DNA from: Nocardioides scoriae
GTDB taxonomy: Bacteria; Actinomycetota; Actinomycetes; Propionibacteriales; Nocardioidaceae
Direction: 5' to 3'
Length of the DNA stretch: 64,000 nt
Assembly (NCBI RefSeq): GCF_900104965.1
Contig: NZ_LT629757.1
Location: forward strand, 2,294,001 to 2,358,000
Below, one piece after another: positions 32,829-41,396 of the stretch; within the stretch, counting starts at the first letter, position 1; the number at the start of each line of letters is the position of its first letter. The notes under the pieces are model-generated. The model did no database searches. It was not told where the DNA came from and saw nothing but the letters and a program-made list of their open reading frames with translations. The position numbers and the translations under genes are program-made.

Positions 32829-34847
32829 ATGGCTCCCCACGTGCTCCCCTTCGGCTCCTGGCCCTCCCCCGTCTCCCCGGCCGACCTGGTCGCCGGCGGT
32901 GGGGTCCCGGCCGAGCCCGTCGTCGACGGCGGCGCCGTCCACTGGCTCACCACCACGCCCGAGAGCGGGGCCCGGGTGATCCTGCGGCGACGCGACGCGG
33001 ACGGCACCGTCACCGACCTCTCCCCCGACTGGATGTCGGTGCGCTCCCGCGTCCACGAGTACGGCGGCGGGGCGTACGCCGCGCGCGGCGGCGTCGTCGT
33101 GGCCGTCGACCTCTCCACCCAGCAGCTGTGGCGCCTGGACGGCCACCCCCGTCCGCTCAGCGGCGGCACGGCGGACGCAGCAGTGCGCTGGGCCGCCCCG
33201 GAGATCGACCTGGAGCGCGGCGTGGTCGTCGTGGTCCGCGAGGACCACCGCGACCCGGCCGCGGAGCCGGTCAACGAGCTGGTGCGGCTGCCGCTGGAGC
33301 CCACCGGCGAGCCCGGGTTCGGCGAGGTCGTCGTGCCCGGCCGCCGGCGGTCGCTGCCGCGGCCCGACGCCGACGACGCGGGTGACCCCGCCCTGCCCGA
33401 CTTCGTCGCCGACCCGGCGCTCTCGCCCGACGGCCGCCGGCTCGCCTGGGCGCAGTGGTCGCACCCGGCCATGCCCTGGGACGCCGCCACGGTCGTCGTG
33501 GCCGACCTCGACGCCGGGGGCCGGCCCACCTCGGCCCGGGCGGTCGCGGGCGCGGGCACCGACCTGGGCCGCACCGCCGGCACGCCGGTGTGGCTCGACG
33601 CCGACCGGCTGGTGCTCCTCACCGACCCCGACGACCGTGCGGTGCCGCACCTGCTCGACCTCGCCGGCGACGACGCCCCCGTGGCCCTGGCCCCCGCCGA
33701 CAGCGAGCACGGCCTGCCGGGCTGGCAGTTCCGGATGCGCACCCTCGCGCCGCTGCCCGACGGGCGCGTGGCCACCGCCCGCACCGTCGAGGGCGTGCTG
33801 CGGCTGTCCGTCCTGGACCCGGCCGCGCCCGGGTCGGTCACCGACCTCGACCTGCCGCTGGTGGCCGTCTCGGGCCTGGCGACCCACCCCGCGGGCCTGG
33901 TGGCCGACGCGGGCCTCGTCGAGACCGGGTTCGCCGCGGTCGTCGTCGCGGTCGACGGCGACGCCGCTCGGCTCGAGATCGTGGCCACGCGCGGCACCGT
34001 CCCTGACCCCGCGCACGTCGCCGTCGCGGAGCCGGTCAGCTGGACCGGCCACGCGGGCGACACGGCCCACGGCTTCCTGCACCGGCCCACCCACCCCGAG
34101 GTCACCGGCCCCGCCGACGAGCTGCCGCCGCTGGTCGTGGTGGCCCACGGCGGGCCGACGTCGGCGACCACGACGGTGCCGCGGGCGGCGTACGCCTTCT
34201 TCACCTCGCGCGGCATCGCGGTGCTCGACGTCAACTACGCGGGGTCGACGGGCTACGGCCGCGCCTACCGCGAGCGGCTGCGCGGCCGGTGGGGCGTCGC
34301 CGACATCGAGGACGTCGTCGCGGGTGCTCGGCACCTCGCGGACACCGGGGTCGTCGACGGCACCCGGATGGGGGTGCGGGGCGGCTCCGCGGGCGGGTAC
34401 GTCGTGCTCGCCGCGCTCGCCTTCCACGACACCTTCTCGGCCGGCATCAGCTACTTCGGCGTCTCCGACCCGTCGCTGCTGGCCCAGGAGACCCACAAGA
34501 TGGAGTCGCGCTACCTCGACGGCCTCATCGGGCCGTGGCCGGCCGCGCGGGCGACCTACGAGGAGCGCTCGCCGCTGCACCACGTCGACGGCATCCGCGC
34601 GCCGCTGCTGCTGCTCCAGGGCGCCGAGGACCGGGTGGTGCCGCCCTCCCAGGCGGAGGTGATGGCCGCGTCGCTGCGCGAGCAGCGGCTGCCGGTCGCG
34701 CTGGTGGTCTTCCCCGGCGAGGGCCACGGGTTCCGCGACCCGGCCCACATCGTCCGGGCCGCCGAGATGGAGCTCAGCTTCCTCGGCCAGCTGTGGGGGT
34801 TCGACCCCGCCGACGACCTCGAGCCGCTGGTGGTCGAGAACCTCTGA
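32829..34847 (+). CDS. S9 family prolyl oligopeptidase-like serine peptidase
   Basis: 672 residues. The N-terminal ~400 form a beta-propeller-like region (VHEYGGGAYAARGGVVVAV near 78-96; LSPDGRRLAWAQWSHPAMPW). The C-terminal hydrolase domain has VVVAHGGPTS, NYAGSTGYGRAYRERLRGRW, the nucleophile motif GGSAGGYV, Asp in GAEDRVVPPSQ and His in GEGHGFRDP, a complete triad. This resembles acylaminoacyl-peptidase/DPP-type enzymes. No signal peptide is seen, so it is probably cytoplasmic. The ATG has AGGA upstream. Confidence 0.92.
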   Translation: MAPHVLPFGSWPSPVSPADLVAGGGVPAEPVVDGGAVHWLTTTPESGARVILRRRDADGTVTDLSPDWMSVRSRVHEYGGGAYAARGGVVVAVDLSTQQLWRLDGHPRPLSGGTADAAVRWAAPEIDLERGVVVVVREDHRDPAAEPVNELVRLPLEPTGEPGFGEVVVPGRRRSLPRPDADDAGDPALPDFVADPALSPDGRRLAWAQWSHPAMPWDAATVVVADLDAGGRPTSARAVAGAGTDLGRTAGTPVWLDADRLVLLTDPDDRAVPHLLDLAGDDAPVALAPADSEHGLPGWQFRMRTLAPLPDGRVATARTVEGVLRLSVLDPAAPGSVTDLDLPLVAVSGLATHPAGLVADAGLVETGFAAVVVAVDGDAARLEIVATRGTVPDPAHVAVAEPVSWTGHAGDTAHGFLHRPTHPEVTGPADELPPLVVVAHGGPTSATTTVPRAAYAFFTSRGIAVLDVNYAGSTGYGRAYRERLRGRWGVADIEDVVAGARHLADTGVVDGTRMGVRGGSAGGYVVLAALAFHDTFSAGISYFGVSDPSLLAQETHKMESRYLDGLIGPWPAARATYEERSPLHHVDGIRAPLLLLQGAEDRVVPPSQAEVMAASLREQRLPVALVVFPGEGHGFRDPAHIVRAAEMELSFLGQLWGFDPADDLEPLVVENL

Positions 34848-34855
34848 GCAGACGC

Positions 34856-34893
34856 ACCCGGCCCGGGCCGCACGAGTGCGGTCCGGGCCGGGT
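34856..34893. terminator. Bidirectional hairpin between peptidase and helicase genes
   Basis: An 18-bp stem with one G-T pair (34856-34873 with 34876-34893) and a 2-base loop fills the gap between two convergent stops. Confidence 0.8.
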
Positions 34894-34907
34894 GGGAGGT
34901 GCTGGGG

Positions 34908-36404
34908 TCAGCGGGGACGCTGGCCGCGGCTGAACGACGCCGCGCTGTGCGAGCCGCCGCTGGCCGCGGGGGCGCCCGCGCGACGACCGCGCGAGCCGCC
35001 GGAGCCGCCGCCCTGGGGACGCGAGCCGGACTTCGGCGCCGACTGGCCGCGGCCGCCGGAGCGGCCCCCGCCGCCGTTGCCGCCGCCCTGGCCGCCGGTG
35101 CTGGACGTGGCCGCGCCGGAGCGACCGCCGCGACGACGACCGCCACCGGTCCCGCCGCCACCGCTGCGTCGGCCGCCGCCGCCACCGCCCTGCTGGACCG
35201 CGGGGCGCTCGTCCTTGAGGCCGCCCTCGACCAGGACGCGCTCGCCGGGGGCGAGCTCCTGGAGCAGGGCGTGCGAGGGGCCGCCGATCTTGGTGGTGGT
35301 CGGCTTGATGCCGGCCGCGCGGGTCAGGTCGCGCACGTCGCGGACCTGCTGGTCGGTCATCAGCGTGACGACCGTGCCGGCGGCACCGGCGCGGGCGGTG
35401 CGGCCCGAGCGGTGCAGGTAGGCCTTGTGCTCGGCCGGCGGGTCGGCGTGGACGACGAGGGTGACGTCGTCGACGTGGATGCCGCGGGCGGCGATGTCGG
35501 TGGCGACCAGCGTCGTGGCCCGGCCCGCGTGGAAGTGGTCCATGTTGCGGGTGCGGGCGTTCTGGGCGAGGTTGCCGTGCAGCTCGACCGCGGGCACGCC
35601 GTTGGAGTTGAGCTGGCGGGCGAGCGCCTTGGCGCCGTGCTTGGTGCGGGTGAAGACCACGGTGCGGCTGTTGGGCGCGCTGGTGAGGTCGACCAGCACG
35701 GGCAGGCGCTGCTCGCGGGGCAGGTGCAGGACGTGGTGGTCCATCTTGGAGACGGGCGACTGCGCCGAGTCGGCCTCGTGGACGGCCGGGTCGACCAGGA
35801 AGCGCTTGACCAGGACGCCGACGGCGTTGTCGAGCGTGGCCGAGAACAGCATCCGCTGGCCACCGCGCGGGGTGGCGTCGAGCAGGCGGCGCACGGCGGG
35901 CAGGAAGCCGAGGTCGGCCATGTGGTCGGCCTCGTCGAGGATGGTGATCTCGACCTGGCTGAGGTCGGCGAAGCCCTGCTGGATGAGGTCCTCGAGGCGG
36001 CCGGGGCAGGCGATGACGACGTCGACGCCGTCGCGCAGGGCGCGGACCTGGGGGTTCTGGCCCACGCCGCCGAACACGGTGCGGGTGGTGAGGCGGTGCA
36101 GGTCGGCGAGGGGGGTCAGCGCCTCGTCGATCTGGTTCACCAGCTCGCGGGTCGGGGCGAGGATCAGGGCCCGCGGCTTGCGCGGCGTACGACGCCCGGC
36201 GGTCGCGGCCAGGCGGGTCACCAGCGGCAGCAGGAAGGCCAGCGTCTTGCCGGAGCCGGTGCGACCGCGGCCGAGGACGTCGCGACCCTTGAGGGAGTCG
36301 GGCAGCGTGGCCGCCTGGATGGGGGTGGGCTCGGTGATCCCGCCCGCGGCGAGCGCCTCGGCGAGGTTCGTGGGCAGGCCGAGGCCGGTGAAGGAGGTAG
36401 ACAA
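34908..36404 (-). CDS. DEAD-box RNA helicase (RhlE-like)
   Basis: 498 residues. Q motif (ITEPTPIQ, Gln30), motif I GRTGSGKT (47-54), PTRELVNQ, GGVGQNPQ, motif II LDEADHM, motif III SAT, and motif VI HRSGRTARAG are all present. The last ~95 residues are a Gly/Arg/Ser-rich RNA-binding tail. Such helicases unwind structured mRNA or assist ribosome assembly, often in the cold. The start is TTG, since no other start codon exists in frame before an upstream stop. The ribosome-binding site is weak (AGAGCGG). Confidence 0.93.
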   Translation of the reverse strand: MSTSFTGLGLPTNLAEALAAGGITEPTPIQAATLPDSLKGRDVLGRGRTGSGKTLAFLLPLVTRLAATAGRRTPRKPRALILAPTRELVNQIDEALTPLADLHRLTTRTVFGGVGQNPQVRALRDGVDVVIACPGRLEDLIQQGFADLSQVEITILDEADHMADLGFLPAVRRLLDATPRGGQRMLFSATLDNAVGVLVKRFLVDPAVHEADSAQSPVSKMDHHVLHLPREQRLPVLVDLTSAPNSRTVVFTRTKHGAKALARQLNSNGVPAVELHGNLAQNARTRNMDHFHAGRATTLVATDIAARGIHVDDVTLVVHADPPAEHKAYLHRSGRTARAGAAGTVVTLMTDQQVRDVRDLTRAAGIKPTTTKIGGPSHALLQELAPGERVLVEGGLKDERPAVQQGGGGGGRRSGGGGTGGGRRRGGRSGAATSSTGGQGGGNGGGGRSGGRGQSAPKSGSRPQGGGSGGSRGRRAGAPAASGGSHSAASFSRGQRPR

Positions 36405-36618
36405 GGAGGAACCGCTCTCTGAGTTCGTGTGGGCCCCACCTCAGCCGTGCCGACCTGGGTGGTCGAGGAGTCCGGCGGCGTGGAGCACGACCCCCGCGAA
36501 CGGCGGGTGAGGAGCTGCGACACGCGTCAGGACCGAGGTGGGACGAACGGTCCTAGTGCTGCCAGCGTAGGGCAACGGGACCGGTTCGCCCCAATCGAGC
36601 GGAAACGCGTGACGGCGG

Positions 36619-38049
36619 TCACGCCCCGGTGTCGGCCAGCTCGACCAGCGCGTGCGAGACCGCAGCCCCCACGGCCCGGGCCAGCGAGGCGTGCCCGTCG
36701 TCGACCCGCTCGGGCACGACGGCGTGCACGATGCCCGCCCGCAGCAGGGAGGCGGCGTCGACGCCCTGCGCCTCGGCCATCTCGGCCGCGTGGTCGAGGT
36801 CGCCGTGGCGGATCACGCTGGCCCCCTCCGGCGGCAGCGGCGAGAGCCAGGCGTTGCTGGTGGCGAGCACCCGCTGGGCGGGCAGCAGCGCGAGCGCGCC
36901 GCCGCCGCAGCCCTGCCCCAGGACGACCGAGACGGTGGGCACCTGCAGCGTGGAGATCGCCGCGATGCAGCGGGCGATCTCGCCCGCGACGGCTCCCTCC
37001 TCCGCGGCCTGCGAGAGCTCGGCGCCGGGGGTGTCCACGACCGTGACCAGCGGCAGCCGCAGCTCCTCGGCGAGCCGCATCCCGCGCCGGGCCTGGCGCA
37101 GCGCGGCCGGGCCGAGGGGGGTGGTGGCGGTCTGGCGCAGCCGGTCCTGGCCGACCAGGACGCACGGCCGGCCGTCGAGGCGGGTCAGCGCCACGATGAC
37201 CGAGGCGTCGCGCTCGCCCTCCTCGGTCCCGCCGAGCGGCAGCGTGTCGGTGGCGGCGTGCCGCAGCAGCTCGCGCACCCCCAGCCGGTCCTCGGAGCGG
37301 GTGAGCCCGACCGACTCCCAGACCGGGCGCGGCTCCGCCACGCCCCCGCGGACCTCCAGCGACGGCGGCACCGCGGGGTCCACGAGCACGGCCAGGGTCC
37401 GGTCGACCAGCTCGGGCAGGTCCTCGGTGGCCACGACCGCGTCGATGATGCCGTGGGCCACGAGGTTCTCCGCGCGCTGCACGCCCTCGGGGAAGGCGGT
37501 GCCGTTGAGCGCCTCGAAGACCTTGGGCCCCAGGAAGCCGACCAGGGCACCGGGCTCGGCGACGGTCACGTGGCCCAGCGACCCCCAGGAGGCGAAGACG
37601 CCGCCGGTCGTGGGGTGACGCAGGTGCACCAGGTACGGCAGCCCGGCGGCCCGGTGGGCCATCACGGCCCGGGAGATCTCGGCCATCTGCCAGAAGGCGG
37701 GCGTGCCCTCCTGCATCCGGGTCCCGCCCGAGGCGGTGGTGGCCAGCAGCGGCAGCCCCTCCGCGGTCGCGCGGCGCACGGCGGCCACGATCCGGTGGGC
37801 CGCGGCCATCCCGATCGACCCGCCGAGGAAGCGGAACTCGTTGACCACGACGGCCACGGGACGGCCGCGGACCAGCCCGCGGCCGGTCGTGACCGACTCG
37901 TCGCACCCCGACTTGACCGCCGCCGCCTCGAGCTCGGCGCGGTACGCCGGCGCGTGGCCGGACACGTCCACCGGCTCGTCCCACGAGTCGAAGGACCCGG
38001 CGTCCAGGACGAGGTCGACCAGCTCCTGGGCCCCCCAGCGACGGGTCAC
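36619..38049 (-). CDS. Carboxyltransferase with fused beta- and alpha-type halves (AccD/AccA or MdcD/E-like)
   Basis: 476 residues with two crotonase-fold halves: N-terminal (DEPVDVSGHAPAYRAELEAA, FLGGSIGMAAAHRIVAAVRR, TASGGTRMQEGTPAFWQM) and C-terminal (DTPGAELSQAAEEGAVAGEI, VVLGQGCGGGALALLPA). The paired oxyanion GG motifs are intact. No zinc-finger CxxC is seen at the N-terminus, unlike classical AccD. It could carboxylate or decarboxylate an acyl-CoA. Because it is coupled to a CoA-transferase and a MatC-like carrier, malonyl-CoA-type decarboxylation is plausible (inference). The GTG overlaps the preceding stop (GTGA). Confidence 0.8.
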   Translation of the reverse strand: MTRRWGAQELVDLVLDAGSFDSWDEPVDVSGHAPAYRAELEAAAVKSGCDESVTTGRGLVRGRPVAVVVNEFRFLGGSIGMAAAHRIVAAVRRATAEGLPLLATTASGGTRMQEGTPAFWQMAEISRAVMAHRAAGLPYLVHLRHPTTGGVFASWGSLGHVTVAEPGALVGFLGPKVFEALNGTAFPEGVQRAENLVAHGIIDAVVATEDLPELVDRTLAVLVDPAVPPSLEVRGGVAEPRPVWESVGLTRSEDRLGVRELLRHAATDTLPLGGTEEGERDASVIVALTRLDGRPCVLVGQDRLRQTATTPLGPAALRQARRGMRLAEELRLPLVTVVDTPGAELSQAAEEGAVAGEIARCIAAISTLQVPTVSVVLGQGCGGGALALLPAQRVLATSNAWLSPLPPEGASVIRHGDLDHAAEMAEAQGVDAASLLRAGIVHAVVPERVDDGHASLARAVGAAVSHALVELADTGA

Positions 38050-39251
38050 GACGGCTGCGTCCCCTCGGCCAGCCAGTCCCGGACCGACTGCCCGTGCTGG
38101 TCGAGGGTGGGGGGCGCCGCGTGGCCGGTGCGGGTGACCTCGGCGCCCTCGGCGTCGAAGAACCGGAGCGGCGGGCCGGGCAGCTGGACCTTCCCCAGGA
38201 CCGCGTGCTCGACGTCGACGAGCAGGCCCTGGCTGGCGACCTGGTCCCAGGCGTAGACCTCGTCCATGGTGCGGACCTTGCCCGCGGGCACGCCGATCTC
38301 GGCGAGCCTGGCCAGCAGCGGCTCGGCGTCCCAGTCGGCGAAGACCTCCTCCACCAGCGCGATCACGCGGTCGCGGTGGCCGACCCGCTCGGGGTTGGTG
38401 GCCACGCCCTCGGTGGCGGGGTCGAGCCCGAAGCCGGCGCACAGCCGCTTCCACAGGCCCTCGCTGCCGACCGAGATCTGCACGGCACCGTCGCGGCAGT
38501 GGAACAGGCCGTACGGCGTGATCGACGGGTGGTGGTTGCCCTGGGCCCGGCCGACCTCCCCGGCCACGGTCCAGCGGGTGCCCTGGAAGGCGTGCACCCC
38601 GACGGTGGCGGCCAGCAGCGAGGTCCGCACGACCGTGCCGACGCCGGTGCGGTCGCGCTCGTGCAGCGCGGCGAGCACGCCGTAGGCGCCGTACATGCCC
38701 GAGAGCAGGTCGGCGATCGGCACGCCGACGCGCTGCGGGTCCTCGGGACCGGAGCCGGTCAGCGACATCAGGCCCGCCTCGCCCTGCGCGATCTGGTCGT
38801 AGCCCGCGCGCCCGCCCTCGGGCCCGTCGTGGCCAAAGCCGGTGATCGACAGCACGACCAGCCGCGGGTTGCGCTGCTGGAGCAGCTCGAAGCCCAGCCC
38901 GAGCCGCTCGAGGACCCCGGTGCGGAAGTTCTCGACCAGGACGTCGGCACGGTCGACGAGCTGCAGCAGCACCTCGCGGTCCGCCTTCGCCTTGAGGTCG
39001 AGGGTGATCGACTCCTTGTTGCGGTTGGCCGAGAGGAAGTACGTCGACTGGCGGTCGTCGTCGGGGCCCACGAACGGGGGCCCCCAGCCACGGGTGTCGT
39101 CGCCGTGGCCCGGGGCCTCGACCTTGACGACCCGGGCACCGAGGTCGCCCAGCATCATCGTGGCGTGGGGCCCGGCCAGGGCGCGGGAGAGGTCGACGAC
39201 CAGGACGTCGGAGAGGGGTCCTGCGGAGGGGTCGGTCACGGGGTTCACCAT
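38046..39251 (-). CDS. CaiB/BaiF family CoA-transferase
   Basis: 401 residues, typical class III CoA-transferase. LVVDLSRALAGPHATMMLGD, LGARVVKVEAPGHGDDTR, the ANRNKESITLDLK segment, DVLVENFRTGVLERLGLG and the catalytic-Asp motif GRAGYDQIAQGEAGLM are present. It moves CoA between a donor acyl-CoA and an organic acid. The ATG at 39251 overlaps the carrier gene's stop. It likely activates the acid imported by that carrier (inference); substrate cannot be read from sequence. Confidence 0.9.
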   Translation of the reverse strand: MVNPVTDPSAGPLSDVLVVDLSRALAGPHATMMLGDLGARVVKVEAPGHGDDTRGWGPPFVGPDDDRQSTYFLSANRNKESITLDLKAKADREVLLQLVDRADVLVENFRTGVLERLGLGFELLQQRNPRLVVLSITGFGHDGPEGGRAGYDQIAQGEAGLMSLTGSGPEDPQRVGVPIADLLSGMYGAYGVLAALHERDRTGVGTVVRTSLLAATVGVHAFQGTRWTVAGEVGRAQGNHHPSITPYGLFHCRDGAVQISVGSEGLWKRLCAGFGLDPATEGVATNPERVGHRDRVIALVEEVFADWDAEPLLARLAEIGVPAGKVRTMDEVYAWDQVASQGLLVDVEHAVLGKVQLPGPPLRFFDAEGAEVTRTGHAAPPTLDQHGQSVRDWLAEGTQPS

Positions 39252-40570
39252 CCCGGCAGCACCAGGGCTGCCCACACGAGGAGGGGTCCGACCAGGGTGA
39301 CGAGCACGCCGTAGGTCAGGATCTGCTTGTAGTAGACGGGCTCCTCCACGGTGTCGGGCCGGTTGGCCAGCATCAGCGCACCGTTGGTCGAGAAGGGGCT
39401 CACGTCCACGATGGTGGACGACACCGCCAGCGCCGCGACGAACAGGGCCGCGTTGATGCCGCCGTCCGCGATCAGCGGCACCGCGATCGGGATGATCACG
39501 GGCAGCAGCGCGGTCGACGAGGCGAAGGCCGAGACCACACCGCCGACGTAGCACAGGATCAGCGCGCCGATCGCGGCTGCTCCGAGGCCCGCGGCCCAGG
39601 TGCCGACGAACTCCGGCGCCTTCGCGGTGGTGAGCACCGTGGCGTAGGTGCTGACGCCGGCGACCAGGAGCACGGTGGGCCAGGCGATCTGCTTGACCGC
39701 CTCCTTGTGCTGGTTCGGGGCGAGCATGTTGAGGATGACCGCGGCCGTGATGGCCACGAAGCCGATGTTCTTGTCGAAGGCCAGCGCGATCACGGCCACC
39801 GCGACGAAGGCGACGAGCGTGAGCACCTGGTCGTGGCGGACGCCGGGGTTGGCGGTCTTCGTGCCGGTGGCGGTCGAGGTGCCGTAGCCGCGCTGCGGGA
39901 TCGTGGCGCCCCCGCGGTGCAGGTCGTCGGACAGGGTGTCGGGGTCCTCGGGGTCGAGCCGCTGGCTCATCAGGGAGCGGCCGCCGAGGGCGACGAAGAG
40001 GACCAGCGCGAGGATGAAGTTGACGACCAGGCTGGCGAGGAAGACCGCGATCTCGCTGGAGGGCAGCCCGGCGCCCTCCATCACCGAGTTGGTGATGGTG
40101 CCGTAGATGCTGATCGGCGAGAACCCACCGGCCTGGGCGCCGTGGACGACCATCATGCCCATCATCAGCGGGCTGATCCGGTAGCGACCGGCGAAGCCGA
40201 GGGCGATCGGGCCGATGATCGCGCAGGCGGCCGGGCTGGCGGCGCCGATGGCGGTCAGCAGCGCGGTCACGAAGAACATCACCCACGGGATCAGCGCCAC
40301 GCGCCCGCCGACGGCGCGGACCGCGCTGCGCACGATCAGGTCGACCGTGCCGTTGTTGCGCGCGATCGCGAACAGGTACGTCACCCCGATCAGGGTGAGG
40401 ATCAGGTCACCGCTGACGCCCCCCAGGATCGTCTTCTCGTCGAGGTCGAGGGCGTACATCCCGACCAGCCACGCGGCGACGTACGCCAGCGCTCCCATGT
40501 TGATCGGCAGCAGCGTGCCGATCACGAACAGTGCTACCAGGGCGAGGATCGCCACCCATTCCGGTCCCAT
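39245..40570 (-). CDS. MatC-like dicarboxylate/malonate carrier
   Basis: 441 residues and about 12 predicted membrane helices. The N-terminal half (LVGMYALDLDEKTILGGVSG, LLTAIGAASPAACAIIGPIA, MGMMVVHGAQAGGFSPISIY) resembles the MatC_N domain of Rhizobium malonate carriers. A hydrophilic loop (about 205-245) separates it from a second transport half with SSTALLPVIIPIAVPLIADG. It heads an operon with the CoA-transferase and carboxyltransferase genes. A FadR-type regulator is divergent, echoing the MatR-matABC arrangement. Confidence 0.8.
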   Translation of the reverse strand: MGPEWVAILALVALFVIGTLLPINMGALAYVAAWLVGMYALDLDEKTILGGVSGDLILTLIGVTYLFAIARNNGTVDLIVRSAVRAVGGRVALIPWVMFFVTALLTAIGAASPAACAIIGPIALGFAGRYRISPLMMGMMVVHGAQAGGFSPISIYGTITNSVMEGAGLPSSEIAVFLASLVVNFILALVLFVALGGRSLMSQRLDPEDPDTLSDDLHRGGATIPQRGYGTSTATGTKTANPGVRHDQVLTLVAFVAVAVIALAFDKNIGFVAITAAVILNMLAPNQHKEAVKQIAWPTVLLVAGVSTYATVLTTAKAPEFVGTWAAGLGAAAIGALILCYVGGVVSAFASSTALLPVIIPIAVPLIADGGINAALFVAALAVSSTIVDVSPFSTNGALMLANRPDTVEEPVYYKQILTYGVLVTLVGPLLVWAALVLPGW

Positions 40571-40609
40571 CGACCGACCACCTATCTTCTCCGTTGCCAG
40601 GCGACCCGT

Positions 40610-40666
40610 GTGAGCCGGGTCACGTACTGGATCAGTGGCCTAGCCAATAGCCCAACAGGCCAGTTG
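40610..40666. promoter_or_regulatory. Cluster of dyads in the carrier/regulator divergent region
   Basis: GTGA-N6-TCAC (40610-40623), ACTGGATCAGT (40626-40636) and CAAC-N6-GTTG (40653-40666) are inverted repeats in a 112-base gap. A minus-strand TTGACA (40665-40670) is a good -35 for the carrier operon. One of the dyads is probably the site for the GntR/FadR-type protein encoded alongside. Confidence 0.45.
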
Positions 40667-40670
40667 TCAA

Positions 40671-40676
40671 TAGACT
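40671..40676 (+). promoter_or_regulatory. Leaderless -10 element of the FadR-type regulator
   Basis: TAGACT lies 6 bases before the ATG with no ribosome-binding site between. TTGTCAA just upstream overlaps the divergent promoter. Confidence 0.45.
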
Positions 40677-40682
40677 CGGGTC

Positions 40683-41396
40683 ATGACCGAGCGCTCCCCC
40701 GCTGCCTTCCCCGGCCGGCTGAACCGCAGCCGGCTCTACGAGCAGGTGGCCGAGCAGATCACCACCTGGATCGCCGACAACGGCCTGCGGGCCGGCGACC
40801 GGATCCCGCCCGAGCGCGAGCTGGCGACCCGGCTCGGCGTCAGCCGGGCGACCCTGAGCCAGGCGCTGGTCGCGCTCGAGGTCATCGGCGTGGTGGCCGT
40901 GCGGCACGGCGACGGCACGGTGGTGACCGAGGCGGGCTCGGCCCGCACCGTCGAGGCCATCCGGGCCCACGCCGACCGGCTGCCGGAGATCATCGACACC
41001 CGCGACGCGCTCGAGACCAAGCTCGCGGCCCTCGCCGCCACGCGACGCACCCCCGAGGACCTGGAGCGCATCGAAGCCGCGCTGGCCGGCATGGCCGCCG
41101 ACGTCGAGGCCGGCGGGCGCGGCGTGCAGGGCGACGAGCAGTTCCACGGCGCCGTCACGGCCGCCGCCCACTCGCTGCTGCTCGCCCGGCTGATGGAGGA
41201 GATCTCCGAGCTGATCCGCGAGACCCGGCTGGAGTCGCTGTCGCAGCCCGACCGCCCCCGCGCCTCGCTCGCGGGCCACCGGGCCGTCGCCGACGCGATC
41301 CGCGCCGGAGACCCCGCGGCCGCGGCCGCCGCGATGCACGACCACGTGACGATGGTCAGCGACGTCGCACTGCTGCGCGAGCCCGAGGCCGGGTGA
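40683..41396 (+). CDS. GntR-family transcriptional regulator, FadR subfamily
   Basis: 237 residues. The N-terminal winged helix (about 15-80: LYEQVAEQITTWIADNGLRA, GDRIPPERELATRLGVSR, ATLSQALVALEVIGVVAVRH) is followed by an all-helical FCD ligand domain. The latter has FHGAVTAAAHS and GHRAVADAIRAGDPAAAAAA ending MHDHV, which provide metal/ligand-binding Asp/His residues. It probably represses the divergent carrier/CoA-transferase operon and is relieved by an organic acid (inference). The stop overlaps the TauE-like gene start (GTGA). Confidence 0.92.
   Translation: MTERSPAAFPGRLNRSRLYEQVAEQITTWIADNGLRAGDRIPPERELATRLGVSRATLSQALVALEVIGVVAVRHGDGTVVTEAGSARTVEAIRAHADRLPEIIDTRDALETKLAALAATRRTPEDLERIEAALAGMAADVEAGGRGVQGDEQFHGAVTAAAHSLLLARLMEEISELIRETRLESLSQPDRPRASLAGHRAVADAIRAGDPAAAAAAMHDHVTMVSDVALLREPEAG

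Noticed and set aside
36619-38049. Housekeeping acetyl-CoA carboxylase subunit
   Set aside because: No biotin carrier or biotin carboxylase gene is nearby, no AccD zinc finger is seen, and the gene is coupled to a CoA-transferase and an organic-acid carrier.
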